A DNA stretch of 64,000 bases from Rhodoferax antarcticus ANT.BR. GTDB taxonomy: Bacteria; Pseudomonadota; Gammaproteobacteria; Burkholderiales; Burkholderiaceae_C. Under the pieces are notes generated by a model that saw nothing but the letters and a program-made list of their open reading frames with translations, was not told the origin of the DNA and made no database searches. Location of the stretch: the NCBI RefSeq assembly GCF_001938565.1, contig NZ_MSYM01000013.1:745496-809495 (forward strand), read 5' to 3'. Each line of letters begins with the position of its first letter. Position 1 is the stretch's first letter. Positions 49,477 to 58,530 of this stretch are shown piece after piece. The translations under genes were made by a program, and so were the position numbers.

Positions 49477-51573
49477 ATGTCCGTTGACTACACCGTGCAG
49501 GGCCAAGTGGCCGTGCTCACGCTGAACAACCCGCCGGTGAACGGTCTGGGCCTGGCCACACGGGTGGCGTTGACTAACGGCCTGGCGCGGGCGCTGGCAG
49601 ATGAGGCGGTGGTTGCTATCGTTATTTCCGGGGCGGGCAGGGCGTTTTCTGGCGGGGCCGATATCACCGAATTTGGCTCGCCCAAGGCGTTTCAGGAGCC
49701 TAACTTGCTGAGCGTGATTTTGGCCGTGGAAGCTGCCACCAAGCCGCTGATTGCCGCCGTGCACAGCGTGTGCATGGGTGGCGGGCTGGAGCTGGCGCTG
49801 GGTTGCCATTACCGCATCGCCGCGCCGGGTTGCCAGGTGGCGCTGCCCGAAGTCAAGCTCGGGCTGCTGCCCGGCGCTGGCGGCACGCAGCGCCTGCCGC
49901 GCGTCATCGGTGTGGAGCCGGCGCTGAACATGATCGTCGGCGGCACGCCGGTCAAGAGTGAGCAACTCTTCGCACTGCCGGGGCAAAAGCTATTTGACAA
50001 ACTGGTGCAGTCTTCTGAGAGCTTGCTGGCCGAGGCGCTGGCCTTCGCTGCCGAAGTGGCGAATGCGCGCCCCTTGCCGCTGGTGCGCCAACTGCCGTGC
50101 AGCCACCCGCAGGGCGACGGCTACTTTCAGTTCGCCCGCAACAGGGTCAAGGGCATGGCCAAGCACTTTCCGGCACCGCTCAAGTGTGTGGATGCCGTGC
50201 AGGCCGCCACGCGCCATAAGTTTGCCGACGGTATGGCTTTTGAGCGCGACACCTTTTTGAACCTGATGTGGACGCCTGAACACCGCGCGCTCAAGCACCT
50301 GTTTCTGGCCGAACGTGCAGCGCCAAAAGTGCCGGATGTCCCCGCGGATACTGCGCTGAGAGCTATTAAAAGCGTAGCTGTGGTTGGCGCAGGCACCATG
50401 GGCGGCGGCATGGCCGTGGCTTTTTTGAACGCGGGCCTGCCGGTCAAACTGCTCGAAGCCCAACCCGAAGCATTGGCGCGCGGCGTGGCCACCATCCGTC
50501 AAAGCTACGAGTCGCAAGTCAAAAAAGGCAAGCTCAAGCCTGACAAACTAGAACAGCGCCTGTCGCTGCTAACCACCACGCTGCGCTACGACGACCTGCA
50601 CGATGCCGACCTGGTGATCGAAGCTGTGTTCGAGGACATGGGCGTGAAAGAGGCCGTGTTCCGCGAGTTGGACCGCGTCATGAAACCCGGCGCCATTCTG
50701 GCCAGCAACACCTCCACGCTGGACCTAAACCATATCGCCGCCATGACGCAGCGCCCGCAAGACGTGGTGGGCCTGCATTTCTTCAGCCCGGCCAACGTGA
50801 TGCAACTGCTGGAAGTGGTGCGCGGCGCGCAAACCGCCACCGACGTGCTGACCAGCGTGCTGGCGCTGGCCAAAAAGATCAAAAAGACAGCAGTGGTCAG
50901 CGGCGTATGCGACGGCTTCATTGGCAACCGCATGGTCGAGCACTACCTGCGCCAGGCCGGTTTTCTGCTGGACGAAGGTTGCACGCCAGCGCAAGTGGAC
51001 CGCGCCATGGAGACCTTTGGCTTTGCCATGGGCCCGTTTCGCATGAGTGACCTCTCGGGTAACGACATTGGCTGGGCTGTGCGCAAGCGCCGCGCGGTCG
51101 AAAAACCCGGTTTCAAGTTCAGCCAGACGGCGGATTTGCTGTGCGAGCAGGGGCGCTTCGGCCAGAAAACCGGCGCGGGCTGGTACGACTATGTTCCCGG
51201 CAAACGCGACGCGCTGCCCAGCGCCTGGGTGACGCAGATGATCGACGCCCACCGCGCCAGTTTGGGGTTAACGCCGCGCAAAATCACCGACGAGGAGATC
51301 GTGCAGCGCCTGGTGTTTGCGCTGGTCAACGAGGGTGCCCGCATCCTGGAAGACGGCATTGCCAACAAGTCCAGCGACATCGACATCGTCTACATCTACG
51401 GTTACGGTTTTCCGGTGCATCGCGGTGGCCCCATGGCTTATGCCAACGAGGTCGGCCTGTTCAACGTGGTAGCCGCCATGCAGCGTTTTGCCCAAAACCC
51501 GCTTGACGATGCCGCCTTCTGGCAGCCTGCAGCGCTCTTGCAGCGCCTGGTGCTAGAGGGCAAAACCATATAA
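49477..51573 (+). CDS. Bifunctional enoyl-CoA hydratase / 3-hydroxyacyl-CoA dehydrogenase (FadJ-like)
   Basis: Beta-oxidation multifunctional enzyme, 698 aa. The N-terminal crotonase domain has FSGGADITEFG and MGGGLELALGCHYRIAAPGCQVALPEVKLGLLPGAGGTQRLPR (catalytic-type Glu residues). The dehydrogenase half has the NAD motif VAVVGAGTMGGGMAVAFL, LHFFSPANVMQLLEVV with the catalytic His, and a C-terminal 3HCDH domain. The ATG at 49477 follows GGAGG by 5 nt; an in-frame TTG at 49459 lacks a site. The thiolase gene follows after a repeat element, so the two probably form one pathway. Confidence 0.94.
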   Translation: MSVDYTVQGQVAVLTLNNPPVNGLGLATRVALTNGLARALADEAVVAIVISGAGRAFSGGADITEFGSPKAFQEPNLLSVILAVEAATKPLIAAVHSVCMGGGLELALGCHYRIAAPGCQVALPEVKLGLLPGAGGTQRLPRVIGVEPALNMIVGGTPVKSEQLFALPGQKLFDKLVQSSESLLAEALAFAAEVANARPLPLVRQLPCSHPQGDGYFQFARNRVKGMAKHFPAPLKCVDAVQAATRHKFADGMAFERDTFLNLMWTPEHRALKHLFLAERAAPKVPDVPADTALRAIKSVAVVGAGTMGGGMAVAFLNAGLPVKLLEAQPEALARGVATIRQSYESQVKKGKLKPDKLEQRLSLLTTTLRYDDLHDADLVIEAVFEDMGVKEAVFRELDRVMKPGAILASNTSTLDLNHIAAMTQRPQDVVGLHFFSPANVMQLLEVVRGAQTATDVLTSVLALAKKIKKTAVVSGVCDGFIGNRMVEHYLRQAGFLLDEGCTPAQVDRAMETFGFAMGPFRMSDLSGNDIGWAVRKRRAVEKPGFKFSQTADLLCEQGRFGQKTGAGWYDYVPGKRDALPSAWVTQMIDAHRASLGLTPRKITDEEIVQRLVFALVNEGARILEDGIANKSSDIDIVYIYGYGFPVHRGGPMAYANEVGLFNVVAAMQRFAQNPLDDAAFWQPAALLQRLVLEGKTI

Positions 51574-51626
51574 GAAATTGGCCTCTAGCCCTTATGCAAT
51601 AAGCGCGAGTAGCTCTTAATTTAGGA
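51566..51626 (+). repeat. Interspersed palindromic element between fadJ-like and thiolase genes
   Basis: Full-consensus copy: AAATTGGCCTCTAGCCC, TTATGCAATAAGCGC and GAGTAGCTCTTAATTTAGG. It begins at the fadJ stop and ends just before the thiolase start. The core CTTATGCAATAAG is a small hairpin. Confidence 0.92.
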
Positions 51627-51633
51627 ATTGAAT

Positions 51634-52809
51634 ATGACCCAAGCCGTGATTGTCTCCACCGCCCGCACGCCGCTCACCAAGAGTTGGAAAGGCGCTTTCA
51701 ACATGACCCATGGCGCCACGCTGGGTGGCCACGCGGTGCAGCATGCCATTCACCGCGCCGGGCTGGAGGCCGCCGAGGTGGAGGACGTGATGATGGGCTG
51801 CGCCTTTCCCGAAGGCGCCACCGGCAACAACATCGCGCGCCAGATTGCGCTGCGCGCCGGTTGCCCGGTGAGCGTGCCGGGCATCACCATCAACCGCTTT
51901 TGCTCGTCGGGCCTGCAAAGCATGGTGCTGGCGGCGCAACGCATCGTCGCGGGCGAGGGCGATGTGTATGTGGCGGGCGGGCTGGAAAGCATCTCATGCG
52001 TACAGCAAGAGATGAACCTGCACATGATCACCGACGCGTGGCTCGTCAAAAACAAGCCCGAGCTGTACTGGACCATGCTGCAAACCGCCGAAACCGTGGC
52101 CACGCGCTACGGCATCTCTAGAGAGGCCATGGACGAGTACGGTGCCGCGAGCCAGCAGCGGGCTACTGATGCGCTGGCGGCTGGTCTGTTCACCGCAGAA
52201 ATCGCGCCGATCACTGTCACCATGGGTGTGGCCGACAAGGCACTGGGCCTAATCACCAAAGAAGTGACCGTGAGTCAGGACGAAGGCATCCGCCCCGGCA
52301 CCACTTATGAGGGCATCAAAGACCTGCGCTCAGCGCTGCCCGGCGGCCTGGTCAGCGCGGGCAATGCCAGCCAGTTCTCAGACGGCGCCGGTGCCGTGGT
52401 GGTAATGCATGAGGCCATGGCCCAGCGCCGTGGCCTGCAGCCGCTGGGGCGCTTTCTGGGATTTGCAGCGGCGGGTTGCGAGCCTGATGAGATGGGCATC
52501 GGCCCAGTGTTTGCCGTCCCCAAAGTGCTGGCCAAACTGGGCCTGAGCGTGGGCGACATCGACCTGTGGGAGCTCAACGAAGCTTTTGCGGTGCAGGTGA
52601 TCTACTGCCGCGACAAGCTCGGCATCGACCCCGCGCGTCTCAACGTTAACGGCGGCGCCATCGCTGTGGGCCACCCCTACGGCATGAGCGGCCAGCGCCT
52701 GACCGGCCACGCGCTCATTGAAGGCAAACGCCGCGGCGCCAAGCGCGTGGCGGTCACCATGTGCATTGGCGGCGGCATGGGGGCGTGCGGGGTGTTTGAG
52801 GTGTTGTGA
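51634..52809 (+). CDS. Acetyl-CoA C-acyltransferase (thiolase)
   Basis: Thiolase of 391 aa that cleaves 3-ketoacyl-CoA at the end of a beta-oxidation turn. The nucleophilic cysteine lies in [18 protein letters not shown] (about residue 90). The active-site His is in [17 protein letters not shown] and the second Cys in [19 protein letters not shown] start at 51634. Position after the FadJ-like gene implies joint function, as in fadJI-type pairs. Confidence 0.95.
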   Translation: MTQAVIVSTARTPLTKSWKGAFNMTHGATLGGHAVQHAIHRAGLEAAEVEDVMMGCAFPEGATGNNIARQIALRAGCPVSVPGITINRFCSSGLQSMVLAAQRIVAGEGDVYVAGGLESISCVQQEMNLHMITDAWLVKNKPELYWTMLQTAETVATRYGISREAMDEYGAASQQRATDALAAGLFTAEIAPITVTMGVADKALGLITKEVTVSQDEGIRPGTTYEGIKDLRSALPGGLVSAGNASQFSDGAGAVVVMHEAMAQRRGLQPLGRFLGFAAAGCEPDEMGIGPVFAVPKVLAKLGLSVGDIDLWELNEAFAVQVIYCRDKLGIDPARLNVNGGAIAVGHPYGMSGQRLTGHALIEGKRRGAKRVAVTMCIGGGMGACGVFEVL

Positions 52810-52823
52810 GGGGCGGGTTGCCC

Positions 52824-53198
52824 TCAACCCAAAGTTGCCACCATCTCAATTTTTGGCGCGATGGCCTGAACCATCTTTTGGATTCCATGCCCTGGGTTGG
52901 ACTGCCGGGTCGACACGATCAGCCCCATTTTTTCCAGCAACCCGACATCTTTTGTGATGGATGAACGGTTGCGGTTCAAACGGGTGGTCAGGTCATTGAT
53001 GGTCTTGGGCTCGACCATGATTTCGAGCATCAGCTGGCGACGCGATTCAGACAAAACGGTGAACATTTGCTGCGGGTCTTCAAAGGAAAGCGTGACCGAG
53101 CCCTCAAAAGCCTGCCTCTGATCGGCCCTGCGTGCAGCATGTTTGGCGCGGTTGAAAAATCCCGCCACGTCGTCTGTGCGAACGGATACTTTGCTCAT
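52824..53198 (-). CDS. HTH antitoxin of a TumE-type pair
   Basis: A 124-aa protein with a winged-helix / MarR-like domain: LSESRRQLMLEIMVEPKTINDLTTRLNRNRSSITKDVGLLEKMGLIV. Start at 53198 (MSKVSVRTDDVAGF) overlaps the toxin stop as ATGA. The typical partner of DUF6516 toxins is a HTH protein of this type (TumA), which should repress the operon. It ends 15 nt from the convergent thiolase gene. Confidence 0.75.
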   Translation of the reverse strand: MSKVSVRTDDVAGFFNRAKHAARRADQRQAFEGSVTLSFEDPQQMFTVLSESRRQLMLEIMVEPKTINDLTTRLNRNRSSITKDVGLLEKMGLIVSTRQSNPGHGIQKMVQAIAPKIEMVATLG

Positions 53199-53527
53199 GA
53201 TGTTTCTCCTCGGTTCAGCTTGATTATTTCCACCCACTCCTGCTGGAATCTCTCTGAGGTGGCCTCATCACTGGTGAAGTCAACGGCTGTCACCTCGCCC
53301 ATGTAGTGCCGATGGTGGTAGTCGTGGGCGTTGTCAAATCCAAGAACTCGCCCGTTGTCGCCCTGGAACATCGCATGGTTGATGTAGGCCAAGTTGTACC
53401 GTGTCACCACGGTCAGCCCCTTTTCTTGATACCCCCATACCTCGTAGCACAGCAAGCCCCCGCCTGACTTTGACTTGAGTTCGAAGCGTTCTTGCTCAAG
53501 AAGGATGTTTTTGGTTGCTTTGGCCAT
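53195..53527 (-). CDS. TumE-like toxin (DUF6516)
   Basis: A 110-aa protein with GGGLLCYEVWGYQEKGLTVVTRYNLAYINHAMFQGDNGRVLGFDNAHDYHHRHYMGEV, which fits the DUF6516 family described as a toxin of a HTH-linked toxin-antitoxin pair. The mode of action is not established here. Start ATG at 53527, followed by the antitoxin gene with 4-base overlap. Confidence 0.75.
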   Translation of the reverse strand: MAKATKNILLEQERFELKSKSGGGLLCYEVWGYQEKGLTVVTRYNLAYINHAMFQGDNGRVLGFDNAHDYHHRHYMGEVTAVDFTSDEATSERFQQEWVEIIKLNRGETS

Positions 53528-54029
53528 CGCAAAAGTTTGTCAGGTGTTCCAAATGCTAGCGCACCTGAATGTGAAATCTTATTGACCTTGTGCGGCAAAC
53601 CCCGTACACCCGCTGTGAGCCCGGCGAGCCACCAGCAGCGCATCACCATGCAGCCAGCGCGTTGCGGAATAATCATCCAATCACCGTACTTACCCAAAAA
53701 ATGCTCACATCCATCTTGTGCCGCAAGCCCCCGCGCACCCCATGACCCCGCAAGACTTCATCACCCAGTGGGGCGCTCCCGGCGGTGTGCCCGGCCCGTC
53801 CTACGCACTCAACGAAGAGCAACGTCGACGTGCCCACCCTGAGCATCCTGGACGTGACCGAACTGCGCAACGCCGCCAACCTGAACTGGTCTGCCATCGA
53901 CGTGTCCATCTTCGGCACCCTGTTCGAGCGCGGCCTGGACCCCGCCAAACGCAGCCAGCTCGGCGCCCACTACACCGACACCGCCACCATTGACCGCATC
54001 ATCGACCCGGTTCTGCGCCGCCCGTTACT

Positions 54030-54085
54030 ACAAAAATGGGAGCTGGTAGCGCAGGCTATACAAGGGCTGCAGGCCAAAAGTACCC
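54030..54085 (-). repeat. Interspersed palindromic element, first copy in the methyltransferase relic
   Basis: Reverse copy with GAGCTGGTAGCGCAGGC, then AAGGGCTGCAGGCCAAAAG. In frame with the surrounding fragment. Confidence 0.7.
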
Positions 54086-54693
54086 AAAGAAGGCGCGCAG
54101 CCTATTGCGCCGGCGGGCGCAGCTTCAAAGCTTCCCCTGGTGACGCCGCATTTCAGAAGGCTGAGCAGTTGTTTGTTGGTTGGCTTGATGAGTTGAAGAA
54201 CTACCGCATCCTTGACCCGGCCTGTGGCAGTGGCAACTTTCTGTTCCTCGGGCTCAAGGCGCTGAAAGACATCGAGCATCAAAGCCACCTAGAGGCCGCC
54301 GCGCTGGGCCTGGACCGCGAGGCCGATCTGGTCACCGGCCCGCATAACGTGCTGGGCATTGAGCTGAACGAATACGCCGCCGAGCTGGCGCGGGTGAAGG
54401 TGTGGATTGGCGAGCTGCAGTGGCGCATGGCCCACGGCTACAAGTTCAAGACCAACCCGGTGCTGCAGCCGCTGACTCCATTTCAGAAGCGCCAACCGGG
54501 GAAACCCGCGTTGAACCCGGTCCGCGGGCGGCGCAGACGCCAGAGCCTCATACGCTTCGCTTTTTGAAATCGGCTCTGACATCCGCGCCACCCACGCCCC
54601 TGAGCGGCGGGGGTGCGTCGCAAGCTGTTGAGGAATCAATGGGGTCGGATCACCTTGCCAGCACAGCGACTAGCCAACCCGAGGCGCCAGCAG

Positions 54694-54747
54694 AAACGGG
54701 GTCGGATCCCAATTTTGCGCAGCAAAACTTGGGCTCTGACCCCATTT
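54694..54747. repeat. REP-like hairpin
   Basis: A long imperfect palindrome: GGGGTCGGATCCCAATTTTG, a short loop, then CAAAACTTGGGCTCTGACCC. A half copy (ATGGGGTCGGATCACC) lies at 54640-54655. This GGGGTC(A/G)GA pattern is typical of REP sequences mobilised by RAYT transposases in Betaproteobacteria; no transposase gene is present here. Confidence 0.7.
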
Positions 54748-55469
54748 CTGCGGGTTCGGTCAAAAGCACACCATCTAACCAAGTCACCGAAGCGCCCTGG
54801 CCCCGCGCCAATATCGTCATTGGCAACCCGCCATTTTTGGGCGGTAGCAAAAAACGTCGTGAATTGGGCGACGCTTACTTTGACGCGCTAAATACCGTGT
54901 TTTCAGGCCGCGTCCCTGGCGGTGCGGACTCGGGTTTGCTATTGGTTTGATAAGGCACGTTTGGCGATTGAGAGCGGCGGGCTGGAAGCGCCGGGGCTGG
55001 TTGCTAAGCAAGCCATTCGCGCCGGCGCCAATCGTGAGGTGCTGACAGCGCTCTGCGCCACCACACACATCTTTAACGCTTGGGCTGACGAGCAATGGAT
55101 TAACGACGGTGCTGCCGAGCGGGTGTCACTGGTGTGTTTTGGCACGGGCGGACTCGCCATCCAGCTCAACGGTCAACCAGTTCCTCACATCAACGCCGAC
55201 CTGACGGGTGTGTTGGGACTGGATATGACACAGGCGAAAGCGTTGCCTGAGAACGCTGGTGGCAGCTTTGAAGGCACCAAAAAATACGGCGACTTTGATG
55301 TTCCCGGACTCTTGGCTCGGCAATGGCTGGCACTACCCAACCCCCCATGGCAAGTTCAATGCTCTGGTGGTCAAACCTTCCCGTTCCCGCTAGGCTTAAC
55401 GCCGTTGGTCACCGCGCACCAGCAAACTGAAACCCTACCCAACGGCGCCATCATCCCGCTGCTGACCGA

Positions 55470-55532
55470 CTTTCATATAGAAAATGTGCCTCAAGCCCTT
55501 ACAGATAAAGCGCAAGTAGCTACAAAAACAAA
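55470..55532 (+). repeat. Interspersed palindromic element, second copy in the methyltransferase relic
   Basis: GTGCCTCAAGCCCTTACAG, then ATAAAGCGCAAGTAGCTAC. Good match. Confidence 0.75.
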
Positions 55533-55695
55533 AGCAAAAACCGCCGCGTGTACCAGTGCAGCCGAGGTGGGGGTGGCTCGGATGTCGGGGGCGCCATCGA
55601 ACGGCGAAGCGTAGGAGCCCCCGGCGTCCGAGCCACCCCTGCCGGGCGAGCCACCCACAATGCAAGCAAGCGAGTCACCCAGCAGCACTTCAACA

Positions 55696-55752
55696 CAAAA
55701 TCAGCCTGCAGCCCTTGTCAATCAAGCGCCTGAAGCTATTAAAAAAGCAGCA
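55696..55752 (+). repeat. Interspersed palindromic element, third copy in the methyltransferase relic
   Basis: AAATCAGCCTGCAGCCCTTG, then AATCAAGCGCCTGAAGC and TATTAAAAAAG. It lies only 164 bases after the previous copy. Confidence 0.75.
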
Positions 55753-56156
55753 CTAAGCACCACAAGACGCCACGCCGAGTGCATCGCCACCGCCGCCAAA
55801 CGCCTCAGCGACCTACGCGAAGCTTGGCTCAATCCGCCCGAGTGGACGCACCGCGTGCCGGAAGTTGTGCCACTCGGCATGACCACATCGCCTTACCCCG
55901 ACCGCATCGAACCGCGCCCCGGCATCCGCGAGGCTGATTTCAAGGCGCTGCAAAAACGCACCCTCACCAACCTCTACAACCTGCGGCCAGCCTGGCTCAC
56001 TATGGCGCATCAGCAGCTTGATCTGGCTGTAGCCAACGCTTACGGCTGGGCCGACTACAGCCCCGCCATGCCGGACGACGAGGTTCTCAAGCGCCTGCTG
56101 GCGATGAACCTGGCGCATTCAGTTACCATTTCTGGCCAACTGGAGCCTCAAAAACC

Positions 56157-56447
56157 ATGAAACCATCGGTCTCACTGGACCTGCAACCTCACGCCGTTGG
56201 CGCCGCAGCCAAGCGTTACCAAACCACCAACGCGCGTGTGTTTGGCTCGGTGCTGCGCGGTGATGATGCTCAAGGCAGTGATCTGGATTTGCTGGTTGAC
56301 CCGCTGCCCGGTGCCACACTGTTTGATCTGGGTGGTCTGCAGTTTGAGCTGAAAACCTTGCTGGGTGTGCCGGTGGATGTTTTGACGCCGGGCGATTTGC
56401 CTCTCAAGTTCCGGGCACAGGCGTTGTCCGAGGCGCGCCCGGTATGA
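56157..56447 (+). CDS. MNT-type nucleotidyltransferase antitoxin (MntA-like)
   Basis: A 96-aa minimal nucleotidyltransferase. The motif GSVLRGDDAQGSDLDLLVD (residues about 31-49) is the GSx...DxD signature. MntA proteins AMPylate and so silence HEPN toxins. It overlaps the HEPN gene by 4 bases, the normal HepT/MntA layout, although here the antitoxin gene comes first. Confidence 0.88.
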   Translation: MKPSVSLDLQPHAVGAAAKRYQTTNARVFGSVLRGDDAQGSDLDLLVDPLPGATLFDLGGLQFELKTLLGVPVDVLTPGDLPLKFRAQALSEARPV

Positions 56448-56962
56448 ATTCAAGTCGCATTGCTGACTATTTGGAGCACATGCTGGAGGCTGCTTTACTG
56501 GCGTGCAGTTACGTGGAAGGTTTGGCCAGAGAGGATTTTGAGCAAGACAAGCGAACCCAGCAGGCGGTCAATTTGAATCTGATCATCCTTGCAGAGGAAG
56601 CGACCAAGGTGCTCAAAGACAATGAGGCTTTCGCCAATTCGCACCCTCAAATTCCCTGGCGCAGTATGAAAGGCGAGCGCACCCAAATGGCTCACGGTTA
56701 TTACGAAATCAATCTTGACACGGTTTGGCAGACGGTTCAAACGGCGCTGCCCGGTTTGATCGAGATCTACCAGCGGTGCGCCAAACGCTTTGCTGAGCGA
56801 TTTGTTTTTAGGCCGCTGTTGGCCACAGAAATTTTTATCGGAGACTCCCCAAAATGCTCACACACATCGTTATGTGGAAACTCAAAGACCACGCCGAAGG
56901 CGCGGACAAGGCCACCAATCTGGCCCGCGCCAAAGCGCTGCTCGAATCCTGCGCGGGTCTGA
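56444..56962 (+). CDS. HEPN toxin (HepT-like, DUF86) with an extended C-terminus
   Basis: HEPN RNase with the Rx4HxY motif intact in ERTQMAHGYYEI (Arg and His spaced by four). The normal domain ends near residue 115 (LPGLIEIYQRCAKRF). Here the usual stop is absent and the frame runs another 50 or so codons, to 56962, 109 bases into the next gene in another frame; these residues look like noise (SKTTPKARTRPPIWPAPK). The protein is therefore probably an aberrant fusion product, or the toxin is tolerated because it is damaged. Confidence 0.85.
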   Translation: MNSSRIADYLEHMLEAALLACSYVEGLAREDFEQDKRTQQAVNLNLIILAEEATKVLKDNEAFANSHPQIPWRSMKGERTQMAHGYYEINLDTVWQTVQTALPGLIEIYQRCAKRFAERFVFRPLLATEIFIGDSPKCSHTSLCGNSKTTPKARTRPPIWPAPKRCSNPARV

Positions 56963-57165
56963 CCGCAGGTATTCACCGGTTTGAGGTGGCCACGGCCCAG
57001 TTGGGCCATGAATGCACTTATGACCTGGTGCTGAATTCAGTGTTTGAAGACGCCGAGGCGCTGAACGCCTACCAGAGCCACCCGGAACATGCGGCGATCA
57101 AGCCCTTTCTCGGTGCCATCCGCACCGAGCGCCAGTGCATGGATTACACCCATCCCGCGCCATGA
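56854..57165 (+). CDS. Dabb family stress-responsive protein
   Basis: A 103-aa Dabb (dimeric alpha-beta barrel) protein: MLTHIVMWKLKDHAEGADKATNLARAKALLESC, later FEDAEALNAYQSHPEHAAIKPFL. The ATG at 56854 has CGGAGAC about 9 nt upstream. Function is unknown for most members. Its 5' part overlaps the run-on HEPN frame, and its stop overlaps the next start (ATGA). Confidence 0.9.
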   Translation: MLTHIVMWKLKDHAEGADKATNLARAKALLESCAGLTAGIHRFEVATAQLGHECTYDLVLNSVFEDAEALNAYQSHPEHAAIKPFLGAIRTERQCMDYTHPAP

Positions 57166-57848
57166 GTGATGCGTCAAACGTGCCGCCGACCACGGTGCCT
57201 TATGTGTTGCGGGTGGTGTTGTCACGCCCGGCGTTTTGGGGCTGTTTGCTGCTGGGCATGGTGGTGGGCTGGATCGTGCCAGCGCAGCAGACGCAGCCTT
57301 GGCTGCCCAAGCTGATCATTGGCTGGAACGTGGGGGCAGGTATGTATCTGCTGTTTTGCGCCTGGCAGATTTTTGGCAAACCGCGCTTCAGTGCGCGGGT
57401 ACTGGCGGTGCTGCAGCAAGATGGCTGGCAGTTGGCGCTGGCGCTGGCGTTGGCGCTGGTGCTGATGAGCCTGGGCGCCATCGTGGCCCAGATGTCGCAG
57501 GCGCGGGCGTATTTTGGGCCGGAACGCACCGGGCACCTGGTGCTGGCAGGCCTGACTTGGTTGACCGCCTGGGCTTTTTCCCACACGGTGTTTGCGCTGC
57601 AATATGCGCAGAGCTATTTTTTTGCGCAAGTGCACGGCAGGCCAGCGGTGCTGCGGTTTGCCGACGGCCGCACCCCCAAATACCCAGACTTTCTGGATGT
57701 GTCGGTGGGTATGGGTGTGCTAGGGCGGTCCGCCGCAGCCACCTTGGTCAGCCCGGCCATGCACCGCCTGGGCATGGCGCAGCGGGCGCTGGCGGTGCTG
57801 TTTAACCTGACGCTGCTGGTGCTGGTGATCAATGCGGTCGCTTGGTAA
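57162..57848 (+). CDS. DUF1345 family membrane protein
   Basis: A 228-aa inner-membrane protein with about five to six hydrophobic segments. The DUF1345 signature is LTWLTAWAFSHTVFALQYAQSYF, then DGRTPKYPDFLDVSVGMGVL. The conserved FADGRTPKYPDFLD stretch supports the assignment. No function is known. Start and stop overlap the neighbouring genes by 1-4 bases, so it is part of a five- to six-gene run. Confidence 0.9.
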   Translation: MSDASNVPPTTVPYVLRVVLSRPAFWGCLLLGMVVGWIVPAQQTQPWLPKLIIGWNVGAGMYLLFCAWQIFGKPRFSARVLAVLQQDGWQLALALALALVLMSLGAIVAQMSQARAYFGPERTGHLVLAGLTWLTAWAFSHTVFALQYAQSYFFAQVHGRPAVLRFADGRTPKYPDFLDVSVGMGVLGRSAAATLVSPAMHRLGMAQRALAVLFNLTLLVLVINAVAW

Positions 57849-58525
57849 TGCGTGAGACTTCTGATATGCCCCGCACTATTCACCAATTGTTCGACCTGAC
57901 CGGCAAAACCGCGCTGATTGCCGGTGGCTCACGCGGCGTGGGGTTGCAGATGGCGTATGCGCTTGGCGAGGCGGGCGCCCGCCTGATGCTCTTTGCGCGC
58001 CAGGAAGACGCGCTGGAAGCTGCGTGCGCTGGCCTGCAAGCCGCCGGGCTTGATGCGCGCTGGGTGGCGGCAGATGGCACGCTAGAGGCTGACTTGCAAA
58101 AGCTGGTGTCTGAGACGCTGCAGCGCATGGGTGAGATTGACATTTTGGTGAACAACGCCGGTGTCACCTGCGCTGCACCCGTGCAGGATCAGCCTGTAGA
58201 AGTGGGCGACAAGCTCAGCACCCCGAACCTGCACAGCATGGCTTTGCTCAGCCAACTGGTGGGCACGCACAGCATGATCGGGCGCGGCGGGTACATCATC
58301 AACCTGGCCTGCAACACCTCTCAGGACGACGTGATTACCTTCACCCGCACGCTGGCCGGTGAGTGGGGTAAGCACCATATTCAGGTCAACGCCATTCTGG
58401 CCAACGGGGGCGATGGCGAAGCCCTGAAGGGCGTGACCGTGCTGCTGGCCTCGGATGCGGGCAAACGCATCACCGGCCAGTGCCTGGTGGTCGATGGCGG
58501 CGCCAGCGTGGGTTTGCCCGGCTAA
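57848..58525 (+). CDS. SDR-family protein, catalytic motif changed, shortened
   Basis: Short-chain dehydrogenase fold, about 225 aa compared with about 255 in relatives. The cofactor motif is intact (ALIAGGSRGVGLQMA; NNAGVT). The active site is not: the expected YNTSK reads CNTSQ (residues 155-159, TGC at 58310 and CAG at 58322), the preceding catalytic Ser is Cys, and about 20 residues before the motif and about 25 after LAGEWGKHHIQVNAI are missing. It still ends in ITGQCLVVDGGASVG. It may be a pseudoenzyme or a young pseudogene without stop. The start could also be the ATG at 57866. Confidence 0.85.
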   Translation: MRETSDMPRTIHQLFDLTGKTALIAGGSRGVGLQMAYALGEAGARLMLFARQEDALEAACAGLQAAGLDARWVAADGTLEADLQKLVSETLQRMGEIDILVNNAGVTCAAPVQDQPVEVGDKLSTPNLHSMALLSQLVGTHSMIGRGGYIINLACNTSQDDVITFTRTLAGEWGKHHIQVNAILANGGDGEALKGVTVLLASDAGKRITGQCLVVDGGASVGLPG

Positions 58526-58530
58526 GCCTC

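Larger units (their letters stand above)
53742..56160 (+). pseudogene. Decayed MmeI-like DNA methyltransferase/restriction gene
   Basis: Broken remains of an Eco57I/MmeI-type adenine methyltransferase. The start MTPQDFITQW (53742) is fused near 53815 to a distant part of the protein (NWSAIDVSIFGTLFERGLDPAKRSQLGAHYTDT) in another frame, so about 280 codons including the nuclease are gone. Motif I DPACGSGNFLFLGL is at about 54213-54255 and motif IV GNPPFLGG at about 54824-54847. The reading frame shifts again at about 54540, 54935 and 55615. The C-terminal target-recognition piece (TLTNLYNLRPAWLTMAHQQLD) ends at 56160. It also carries a REP-like hairpin and three palindromic elements. It is not expected to be active. 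Confidence 0.85.
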
